64,000 bases of DNA, from NCBI GenBank assembly GCA_021849425.1, contig JAJZSY010000003.1, positions 1 to 64,000 on the forward strand, read 5' to 3'. A model generated the notes under the pieces. The model was not told where the DNA came from. It searched no databases and worked only from the letters and a program-made list of their open reading frames with translations. Both the position numbers and the translations under genes were made by a program. Shown here piece after piece: positions 57,777 through 64,000 of the stretch. This stretch comes from Pseudomonadota bacterium. GTDB taxonomy: Bacteria > Pseudomonadota > Alphaproteobacteria > Acetobacterales > Acetobacteraceae. Positions within the stretch are counted from its first letter, which is position 1. Every line of letters starts with the position of its first letter.

Positions 57777-59357
57777 ATGCTTTACTTCACGCGCCTGAAA
57801 ACCACCCTGATCGTGCTGTTCTGCGCGGTGGGCGTGCTGCTCACGCTGCCGAACCTGATCAAGCGCCCGGCCCAGTCCATTCCCTGGCCGCAGATCCATC
57901 TCGGGCTCGACCTGCGCGGCGGATCGTATCTGCTGATGCAGATCGACATGAACGCGGTGGTGAAGGAGCAGCTCGCCAACCTGACCGACGAGGTGCGCCA
58001 CACCCTGTTGCAGGCCGATATCGGCTATACCGATCTGGGCGGCGATGTCGCGGGGCGGCGGGTGCAGTTCAACCTGGTCAAGCCGGCGGATGCCGCAAAG
58101 GTGCGCCAGCTGCTTGCGAAGCTCGTCTCGCCGGTGGCCGCCGCCGGCGGCGCGCCCGACCTCGACGTGAAGGTGACGGATGCGGGGGCGGCAACGCTCA
58201 CCCTCTCCCGCCCGGCGCTGATCGCCAAGCAGACCCAGGCCATCGCCCAGTCGATCACCATCATCGGCCGCCGCATCGATGGCAGCGGCGTGGTCGATCC
58301 GCAGATCGCGCGGCAGGGCGCCGACCAGATCGTCATCCAGCTCCCCGGCGTGTCCGACCCGAACCAGATCAAGAAACTGCTCGGCAAGACCGCGCACATG
58401 ACCTTCCACATGGTCGCCGAGGACGTGAACCCGGAGACCAAGACGCCGCCACCCGGCGTCGAGATCCTGCCGATGAGCGATGGCAGCGGCCGCAAGCTCG
58501 CGATCCGCTCGCGCGTCGCGGTCGACGGCGCCGACCTGACCAACGCCCAGGCCGGGCAGGACCCGCAGAGCGGGCAATGGGTGGTGAACTTCACCTTCAA
58601 CAGCGTCGGCGCCCGCAAGTTCGCCGACATCACGACCCATAACGTCGGCAAGCTGTTCGCGATCGAACTCGATCACAAGATCATCGAGGCGCCGGTCATC
58701 CGCACGCCGATCGTCGGCGGGCGGGGGCAGATTTCGGGCAGCTTCACCGCCAAGAGCGCGTCCGACCTCGCGCTGCTGCTGCGCGCGGGCGCCCTGCCCG
58801 CCCCGCTCAAGGTGGTCGAACAGCAGAGCGTCGGCCCGGAACTCGGAGCGGACGCGATCCGCGCCGGTATCGTTTCGCTGGCGGTGGGCTTCGTGCTGGT
58901 CATCACCTTCATGGCGAGTTTCTACGGCCTGTTCGGCTGGTTCGCGAACATCGCGCTGGTGGTCAACCTGCTGCTGCTGATCGCGGTGCTGTCGCTGATG
59001 GGGGCGACGCTGACGCTGCCGGGCATGGCGGGCATCCTGCTCACGCTCGGCATGGCGGTGGACTCCAACGTGCTGATCAACGAGCGCGTGCGCGAGGAGG
59101 TCAAGCTCGGCCGCAAGCCGCTCGCCGCACTCGAGGCCGGCTACAAGCGCGCCTACAGCACCATCATCGACAGCAACGTGACCACGCTGCTCGCCCACAT
59201 CATGCTGTTCATCTTCGGATCGCCGCCGGTGCGCGGCTTCGCGGTGACCATCTGTGTCGGCATCATCACAACCCTGTTCACATCGACCGTGCTGGTCCGG
59301 CTGATCACGGCGCGCTGGTATGTCGCGCGCCGCCCGGCCGCGCTGCCGGTTCTCTGA
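57777..59357 (+). CDS. secD: Protein translocase subunit SecD
   Basis: This 526-residue SecD has an N-terminal membrane segment, the first periplasmic domain with IHLGLDLRGGSYLLMQID, a large P1 region and a C-terminal block of five membrane segments (GADAIRAGIVSLAVGFVLVITFMASFYGLFG, LTLPGMAGILLTLGMAVDSNVLINERVREE, AYSTIIDSNVTTLLAHIMLFIFGSPPVRGFAVT). It assists preprotein export using the proton motive force. It lies 10 bp upstream of secF. Confidence 0.98.
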   Translation: MLYFTRLKTTLIVLFCAVGVLLTLPNLIKRPAQSIPWPQIHLGLDLRGGSYLLMQIDMNAVVKEQLANLTDEVRHTLLQADIGYTDLGGDVAGRRVQFNLVKPADAAKVRQLLAKLVSPVAAAGGAPDLDVKVTDAGAATLTLSRPALIAKQTQAIAQSITIIGRRIDGSGVVDPQIARQGADQIVIQLPGVSDPNQIKKLLGKTAHMTFHMVAEDVNPETKTPPPGVEILPMSDGSGRKLAIRSRVAVDGADLTNAQAGQDPQSGQWVVNFTFNSVGARKFADITTHNVGKLFAIELDHKIIEAPVIRTPIVGGRGQISGSFTAKSASDLALLLRAGALPAPLKVVEQQSVGPELGADAIRAGIVSLAVGFVLVITFMASFYGLFGWFANIALVVNLLLLIAVLSLMGATLTLPGMAGILLTLGMAVDSNVLINERVREEVKLGRKPLAALEAGYKRAYSTIIDSNVTTLLAHIMLFIFGSPPVRGFAVTICVGIITTLFTSTVLVRLITARWYVARRPAALPVL

Positions 59358-59367
59358 GGCCCGCGCC

Positions 59368-60348
59368 ATGAAGTTCCTCACCCGCCCCGCCCTCCGCCTG
59401 GTGCCGGACGGCACGCGCATCCAGTTCATGAAGGGACGGTTCATCGGCCTCGCGGTCTCGGCCATCCTCTCGACCGCGTCGCTGATCCTGTTCTTCCATC
59501 CCGGCCTCAATCTCGGCCTCGATTTCCGTGGCGGCGTCGTCATCCAGGTGGCGACCCCGCAGACGCCGGATTTCACCAGGCTGCGCGCGGAACTTGCCGC
59601 GGCCCACCTGCCCGGCGCCTCGCTGCAAAGCTTCGGCGGCGACAAGGGCGTGCTCATCAGCCTGGAGTCGCAGGACAACGCCAAGGATACGCAGAAATCC
59701 CTCGCCGCCGCGGAAGGGGTGGTGAAGCAGAACCTGCCGGGCGCCAAAATCCTCTCGACCCAGGCGATCGGCGCCTCGGTCTCGGCGACGCTGTTCCAGC
59801 AGGGGCTGATCGCGCTCGGGATCAGCTTCCTGATGATCCTCGTCTATATCTGGTTCCGCTTCGAGTGGCAGTTCGCCGTCGGCGCGGTGGCGACGCTGAT
59901 CCTCGACGTGACCAAGACGATCGGCTTCATGGTCATCACCCGCCTGCCCTTCGACCTCGTCACCATCGCCGCGATCCTGACCGTGATCGGCTATTCCACC
60001 AACGACAAGGTGGTGGTCTATGACCGGATGCGGGAGAACCTGCGCAAATACAAGACCATGCCGCTGCGCGAGCTGATCGACCTCTCGATCAACGAAACCC
60101 TCAACCGCACGCTCGGCACCTCCAGCACGGTATTCCTCGCCGCCCTGCCGCTCGCGCTGTTCGGCGGCGCCTCGCTGTCCGGCTTCGCCTGGGTGATGCT
60201 GTTCGGCATCGTCGTCGGCACCTCGTCGTCGATCTATATCGCGGCGCCGATCCTGCTGCTGCTGGGCGAGCACCGGCTGCGCCGGGGCAATCCGAAACTC
60301 GCCGACGATCCGACCGTGACCAAGGACACCGCGCGGGCCTCGCGCTGA
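59368..60348 (+). CDS. secF: Protein translocase subunit SecF
   Basis: This 326-residue SecF has six membrane segments: FIGLAVSAILSTASLILFF at the N-terminus, then GLDFRGGVVIQV, a periplasmic domain (residues about 60-140), and the C-terminal RND-like block with VTIAAILTVIGYSTNDKVVVYDRMREN and LIDLSINETLNRTLGTSSTVFLAALPLALFGG. I chose ATG 59368 (MKFLTRPALRLVPDGT). SecD and SecF are separate genes here, as in E. coli. Confidence 0.97.
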   Translation: MKFLTRPALRLVPDGTRIQFMKGRFIGLAVSAILSTASLILFFHPGLNLGLDFRGGVVIQVATPQTPDFTRLRAELAAAHLPGASLQSFGGDKGVLISLESQDNAKDTQKSLAAAEGVVKQNLPGAKILSTQAIGASVSATLFQQGLIALGISFLMILVYIWFRFEWQFAVGAVATLILDVTKTIGFMVITRLPFDLVTIAAILTVIGYSTNDKVVVYDRMRENLRKYKTMPLRELIDLSINETLNRTLGTSSTVFLAALPLALFGGASLSGFAWVMLFGIVVGTSSSIYIAAPILLLLGEHRLRRGNPKLADDPTVTKDTARASR

Positions 60349-60427
60349 CATCTTCGCCTTCCGGAGGGGTTCAAACCGGACGGCGCGATGCACAGATGCG
60401 GAGTCGGACCGATGAGGAGACTCCGCC

Positions 60428-60898
60428 ATGGCCAACCCGGATCGTGACCGCAAGCGCGTGATCGACACCGAGGAACCCGAGCCGGTTCCGCTCGACATCG
60501 CGCCCGAGCATGTCGCGTTCATCATCCTCAAGGCGCGCGCCGCCGAGGCGCAGGTGCCGCCGGTGGAGCCGGAGGAGGAAAGCCCGGCCGGCACACCCCC
60601 GCCCGAGGAAGAGACCGACATGCTGGACGAGCAGGCCCCCGATGACAGCGAGGCCGAATTGCGCGAGGCGATCGATCAACTCTCCGACGAAGCGGCGGTC
60701 GACCTGCTGGCGCTGTTCCTTATCGGCCGCGGCGATTTCGCCCGGGAGGAGTGGGACGACGCCCGGGCCCAGGCGGCCGAGCAGATCGATGGCAGCCTCG
60801 CCGGCACCCTGCTCGGCGAGGCCGGCCTTGGCGACATGCTCGAAGAAGGGCTGAACGCGCTCGGCTACCGGCCCGAGGCGCTCGAACCCGACGCCTGA
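60428..60898 (+). CDS. DUF3775 family acidic protein
   Basis: This 156-residue, strongly acidic protein contains PLDIAPEHVAFIILKARAAEAQ, a Pro/Glu-rich disordered stretch (residues about 40-75), then LREAIDQLSDEAAVDLLALFLIGRGDFAREEWDDARAQA. That matches what I recall of DUF3775, an alphaproteobacterial family of unknown function. It lies 79 bp after secF on the same strand. The two-hairpin repeat begins 5 bp after its stop. Confidence 0.78.
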   Translation: MANPDRDRKRVIDTEEPEPVPLDIAPEHVAFIILKARAAEAQVPPVEPEEESPAGTPPPEEETDMLDEQAPDDSEAELREAIDQLSDEAAVDLLALFLIGRGDFAREEWDDARAQAAEQIDGSLAGTLLGEAGLGDMLEEGLNALGYRPEALEPDA

Positions 60899-60903
60899 AC
60901 GCC

Positions 60904-61008
60904 AGAGCGCTTTCCGATCCATCAGGATCGGATGCAGTGCTCTATCATATTGATACCCAGAGCATCTTTATCCGATCAAATGACTCCATCTGATCGGATG
61001 ATGCTCTA
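60904..61008 (-). repeat. Two-hairpin intergenic repeat, best-preserved copy
   Basis: Read on the minus strand it starts TAGAGCATCATCCGATCA. Hairpin 1 has outer arms AGAGCATC/GATGCTCT and inner arms ATCCGATCA/TGATCGGAT. A linker with TATCAATATGAT follows. Hairpin 2 has arms AGAGC/GCTCT and CCGATCC/GGATCGG. The TAG at 61008-61006 is the stop codon of the SGNH hydrolase gene. The element fills the whole gap between the DUF3775 gene and that gene. Confidence 0.9.
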
Positions 61009-61728
61009 TTTCACCGCGGCGACGATCGAATCGGCCAGCGCCGCGGCGGTGCAGGCATAGCCGCGGTCGTTCATGTGCATGCCATCCGCGGCGAGAAAAC
61101 CGGCGGGGGCGGCGCCGGCGCGGGCCCAGGCGCGCATCAGCGCATCGCGCGAGAACAGCCCGACCCGGTAGCGCCGGGCGAGATGGGCGAGCGCCGCGTT
61201 GATCCGCGCATTGTCCGGCGCGCTCAGCAGGCGGCGCGAGCGCTTGTTGTCCATCAGTACCACGTCGAGATCGGCGGCGCGCAGCCGGCGCAGTCCCTGC
61301 TCGACCAGAGCCGTGAACCGGTCCGGCGATTCGCCGCGCATCGCTGCGTTGGCGCCGACCTGCCAGATCACCAGCGCGGGCCGCAGGGCAAGCACGTCGC
61401 GCGCCATCCGGCGGTCCTCGCGCAGCGCATCCTCGCCGCCGATGCCGCGATTGATCACGCTGATCTCGGCATCCGGCAGGCGGTCGCCCAGCTCGTCCTG
61501 GAGCATCGCCGGATAGGAATCGCCGATATCGTGCGCCATCGCCCCCCAGGTGGACGACGACCCGATCGCGGCGATCACCACCGGCTGGCCGCGATGGATC
61601 GCCGCGCGCAGATGCGGCAGGCGCAGATATTGCGCCGGCACGGCCGGGCATGCGGGTGCCGCGGCGGCGACGCCGGCCCAGGCGAGCACGAGCGCGAGAA
61701 CAAGACTATGCAACGGACGGTTTGGCAT
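61006..61728 (-). CDS. SGNH/GDSL-family hydrolase, exported
   Basis: This 240-residue protein has a signal peptide (LHSLVLALVLAWAGVAAAAP) and SGNH blocks: AAIGSSSTWG (block I, catalytic Ser), NRGIGGED (block II Gly), QVGANAAMRG (block III Asn) and DGMHMNDRGY (block V Asp-His). Such enzymes act as esterases, often deacetylating polysaccharides. The start overlaps the OpgC-like gene by 23 bp, so they are probably coupled; an O-acyl modification of glucans is possible. Its TAG stop is provided by the adjacent repeat. Confidence 0.87.
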   Translation of the reverse strand: MPNRPLHSLVLALVLAWAGVAAAAPACPAVPAQYLRLPHLRAAIHRGQPVVIAAIGSSSTWGAMAHDIGDSYPAMLQDELGDRLPDAEISVINRGIGGEDALREDRRMARDVLALRPALVIWQVGANAAMRGESPDRFTALVEQGLRRLRAADLDVVLMDNKRSRRLLSAPDNARINAALAHLARRYRVGLFSRDALMRAWARAGAAPAGFLAADGMHMNDRGYACTAAALADSIVAAVK

Positions 61729-62812
61729 CTTTCACCCTGTACCAGGCGGAGAGCGCGGCCACGCCGAGCAGGGCGGCGAGGCCGGCGAGGTTGACGACGA
61801 CCTGCATCGCCCAGCCATGATCGGTGTCCATCACGATCCGCCCGGCGTAGGAGAGCAGGATGCTGGCGCAATAGGTCGGCAGGCCATACTGGCCGATCAG
61901 GATGAACACGCGCGACAGGCGGGCTTTCAGCAGCCGCGCATCGGCGCGCAGATGGCGGGCGGCGAGCCAGGCCAGCGACAGGATCGAGACCAGCCGGTAG
62001 GGATGAAGCCCGGTCTTGTCGATATTGCGGACCAGCGGCCGCAGCGCCGCGGGGATGTGCCGGGCGAGCGAGGGTTCGAGCCAGGTGGTCAGCAGGATCG
62101 CGAAGCCGACCAGAAGCAGCAGCACCGCGGCGATGTCGGTCGCAAGGCCCGGCAGCGCCGGCCTGCCGTGGCGGGAGAACAGCATGCCGAGCACGAAGAG
62201 CAGCTGCCAGGTGAAGGGGTTGAAGAACCAGCCATGGCCGCCGTGGGTCGGCAGGTTCCAGCCATGGATCCGCGCGCCGGCATAGAGTGCCACGCTGAGC
62301 GCGAGCAGCGTGCGCGGGAAGCGCAGCATGAAGAGCAGCGGCGCCAGCCCGCCCATGATCGCGACATAGAGCGGCAGCACGTTGAGATAGGCCGGCTGGT
62401 AGAGCAGCGGCACCGCCTCGGTGATCGCCGCGAGCGGCTTCGCCGCCAGATGGTCGATGCCGACGCCGGAGAGATATTGCGGCCGGCCGAGCCAGGTTGC
62501 GGCGAAGGCGACCTGGGCGGCGAACAGCACGAAGAGGAAGATATGCGCGATATAGAGCGTCCACGCCCGCTTGAGCATGTCCGCCGAGGCGGAGAGCGGC
62601 CCGGCGCGGTCCAGCTTGCGGCCATAGACGAGGGCGGCGGCGAAGCCGGCGAGCAGGATGAAGATTTCCGTCGCGTCGTTCAGCGCGAGGTTGCGCACGG
62701 TGAAGCGGGCGAGCGTGTCATGCGGGATGTGATCGAGAAAGATGCAGAACAGCGCGATGCCGCGGAAGAAATCGACCCTGAGGTCGCGGCCGTCGCGAAT
62801 CAGCGGCATCAT
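61706..62812 (-). CDS. opgC: OpgC-domain membrane protein
   Basis: This 368-residue polytopic protein has the OpgC signature DLRVDFFRGIALFCIFLDHIPHDTLARFTVRNLALNDATEIFILLAGF and about ten hydrophobic segments. OpgC succinylates osmoregulated periplasmic glucans. No opgG/H lies in the window, so the exact acceptor is unknown. The ATG at 62812 overlaps the recR stop (ATGA); it is followed by the SGNH hydrolase gene. Confidence 0.88.
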   Translation of the reverse strand: MMPLIRDGRDLRVDFFRGIALFCIFLDHIPHDTLARFTVRNLALNDATEIFILLAGFAAALVYGRKLDRAGPLSASADMLKRAWTLYIAHIFLFVLFAAQVAFAATWLGRPQYLSGVGIDHLAAKPLAAITEAVPLLYQPAYLNVLPLYVAIMGGLAPLLFMLRFPRTLLALSVALYAGARIHGWNLPTHGGHGWFFNPFTWQLLFVLGMLFSRHGRPALPGLATDIAAVLLLLVGFAILLTTWLEPSLARHIPAALRPLVRNIDKTGLHPYRLVSILSLAWLAARHLRADARLLKARLSRVFILIGQYGLPTYCASILLSYAGRIVMDTDHGWAMQVVVNLAGLAALLGVAALSAWYRVKDAKPSVA

Positions 62813-63399
62813 CCGGCGGCGCGGCGGGCGGAGAGAGCGAGGGCGAGCGTGCCCTCGTCGAGGATTTCGATGCTGCCGCCGACGGGCACACCCTGGGCCA
62901 GCCGGGTGACGCTGGCGCCGCAGGCGGCGAGGCGTTCGGTGAGGTAATGGGTGGTCGCCTGACCATCGACGGTGGCCGGCAGGGCGAGGATCACCTCGCG
63001 CACCGACCCGTCGAGCCGGGTGAGCAGCCGGTCGATCCCGAGTTCCTCGGGGCCACGGCCGGCGATGGCCGAAAGCAATCCGCCGAGGATGTGATAGCGG
63101 CCGCGATAGACGGCGGTACGCTCCAGCGCCCATTGGTCCGCCACCGACTCGACCACGCAGATCAGCGGCTCGCGGGCGATGTCGGCGCAGATGGCGCAGG
63201 GCTGCTCGGAGTCGAGCCCGCCGCAGGTCGGGCAGACCGCGACGCGCTGGCAGGCGGCATCGAGGGCGGCGATCAGCGGCAGCAGGCGCTGCTCGCGCTC
63301 GGCCATCAGCTTCAGCACGATGCGCCGGGCGGAACGCGGGCCAAGGCCCGGCAGCCGCGCCATCAGCCCGACCAGCCGCTCGATCTCGGGCCCCATCAT
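62809..63399 (-). CDS. recR: Recombination mediator RecR
   Basis: This 196-residue protein has a helix-hairpin-helix N-domain (LMARLPGLGPRSARRIVLKLM), a zinc finger with four cysteines in CPTCGGLDSEQPCAIC, and a TOPRIM domain (CVVESVADQWALERT, YHILGGLLSAIAGRGPEELGIDRLL). It acts with RecF and RecO in gap repair. It follows ybaB by 25 bp, the classic dnaX-ybaB-recR order. Confidence 0.98.
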   Translation of the reverse strand: MMGPEIERLVGLMARLPGLGPRSARRIVLKLMAEREQRLLPLIAALDAACQRVAVCPTCGGLDSEQPCAICADIAREPLICVVESVADQWALERTAVYRGRYHILGGLLSAIAGRGPEELGIDRLLTRLDGSVREVILALPATVDGQATTHYLTERLAACGASVTRLAQGVPVGGSIEILDEGTLALALSARRAAG

Positions 63400-63424
63400 C
63401 GCGGGACGATCCGCCGCTGCGACC

Positions 63425-63748
63425 TCAGAACGGCAGTTTCATGCCGGGGGGCAGCGAAATCCCGCCGGTTACCTTCTGCATTTCCTCGGCGGCAACCGCC
63501 TCCAGCCGCGACTTGGCGTCGCGATGGGCGGCGAGGATCAGATCCTGGAGCATCTCGGCATCGCTCGGGTCGATCAGCTTGGGGTCGATCTCGATCCCCT
63601 TCATCTCGCCCTTGCCGGACAGCGTGACCTTCACCAGACCGGCGCCGGCCTCGCCCCGGATGTCCATCGCTTCGAGACGCGACTGCATCTCCTGCATGTT
63701 CTGCTGCATTTGCTGGGCCTGCTTCATCAGGCCGGCGAGGTTCTTCAT
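63425..63748 (-). CDS. ybaB: YbaB/EbfC nucleoid-associated protein
   Basis: This 107-residue dimeric DNA-binding protein matches the family: [83 protein letters not shown]. Its start overlaps the dnaX stop by one base (TGATG), so it is translated with dnaX. Confidence 0.96.
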   Translation of the reverse strand: MKNLAGLMKQAQQMQQNMQEMQSRLEAMDIRGEAGAGLVKVTLSGKGEMKGIEIDPKLIDPSDAEMLQDLILAAHRDAKSRLEAVAAEEMQKVTGGISLPPGMKLPF

Positions 63749-64000
63749 CAGTCGATCTCCATGGCGTCGGCGATGTCGTCGTCGGAAATCGGCGGGACAT
63801 CGTCGAAGCGGTCATCATCCATCGCGGGCGGCTCCGCAAGGGCGGGCGGCGCATCGACCTCCACACTGGCGATCTTCGCACCGGGAAACGTCTCGAAGAT
63901 GGCCCTCACCAGCGGATGATCCAGCGCCTCGTCGCGCGCCGTCTCGCGCGCCGTGGTTTCGGCCTCGACCATGCTCGGCGCGCCGGCAGCGCGGGATAGG
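63748..64000 (-). CDS. dnaX: DNA polymerase III tau/gamma subunit, C-terminal fragment
   Basis: The reading frame enters from the right edge and stays open for about 84 codons to the stop at 63748. It includes [34 protein letters not shown] and an acidic tail ([24 protein letters not shown]). [16 protein letters not shown] is typical of the tau C-terminus. Identity comes mainly from the dnaX-ybaB-recR gene order. The remainder is outside the window. Confidence 0.85.
   Translation of the reverse strand, partial: LSRAAGAPSMVEAETTARETARDEALDHPLVRAIFETFPGAKIASVEVDAPPALAEPPAMDDDRFDDVPPISDDDIADAMEID

Overview
The window is a GC-rich stretch of bacterial chromosome whose gene content points to an alphaproteobacterium, most likely Acetobacteraceae and possibly Acidiphilium-like. 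That placement rests on a pyruvate dehydrogenase E1-beta with its own lipoyl domain, a DUF1489 protein, a Hint_2 protein, a class II DAHP synthase, the typical alphaproteobacterial RpoB rifampicin-region sequence and sulfite dehydrogenase genes. The genus is inference. Nearly all genes are chromosomal housekeeping or metabolic genes. I see no insertion sequence, prophage or CRISPR array.

Layout: (1) 1-7000, minus strand: start of rpoC, then rpoB, rplL, rplJ, rplA and rplK. This is the L11-L1-L10-L12-beta-beta' unit, but nusG and secE are not upstream of rplK. A divergent aldo/keto reductase sits there instead. (2) 7-13 kb: gltX, a HAD hydrolase, pyrD, a lipoprotein and a fumarylacetoacetase-family enzyme. 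(3) 13-25 kb: an omega-amino acid transaminase with an aldehyde dehydrogenase; an operon of an S49 peptidase, a DUF1489 protein and an orphan molybdenum hydroxylase large subunit; a ChrR-like cupin with a flavin amine oxidase; and a xylose/ribose-type ABC importer. (4) 25-37 kb: an Atm1-type ABC exporter, a Nudix hydrolase, a GST, sulfite dehydrogenase subunits, a Kef antiporter, glutathione reductase, DAHP synthase and nicotinate phosphoribosyltransferase. (5) 37-42.4 kb: NAD synthetase, a Hint-domain protein with an AT-rich upstream block, HU and a DUF4337 membrane protein. (6) 42.4-50.1 kb: a complete pyruvate dehydrogenase and lipoate operon (pdhA-pdhB-pdhC-GNAT-lpd-lipA-COQ10-like) preceded by an FtsB-like gene. 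(7) 50-64 kb: a His-rich exported protein, an L,D-transpeptidase-fold protein, GTP cyclohydrolase II, an orphan response regulator, tRNA-Arg(CCU), a divergent NsrR/truncated-hemoglobin pair, a parS-like site, tRNA-Phe(GAA), minCDE, a Gfo/Idh oxidoreductase, secDF, a DUF3775 protein, an SGNH hydrolase, an OpgC-like acyltransferase, recR, ybaB and the 3' end of dnaX.

The most unusual structure is a family of intergenic, roughly 106-bp, two-hairpin repeats with shorter derivatives at 30081, 36966, 40986, 41660, 42379 and 60904. Every copy I found lies downstream of a gene 3' end in the same orientation relative to that gene. In two cases the first three bases of the repeat (TAG of TAGAGC) are the stop codon of the gene. 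Other signals worth checking are a perfect 14-bp inverted repeat between nsrR and the hemoglobin gene, two parS-like 16-mers, a 24-bp tandem repeat that triplicates an in-frame stop codon, and a Hint domain whose expected catalytic cysteine is glycine.
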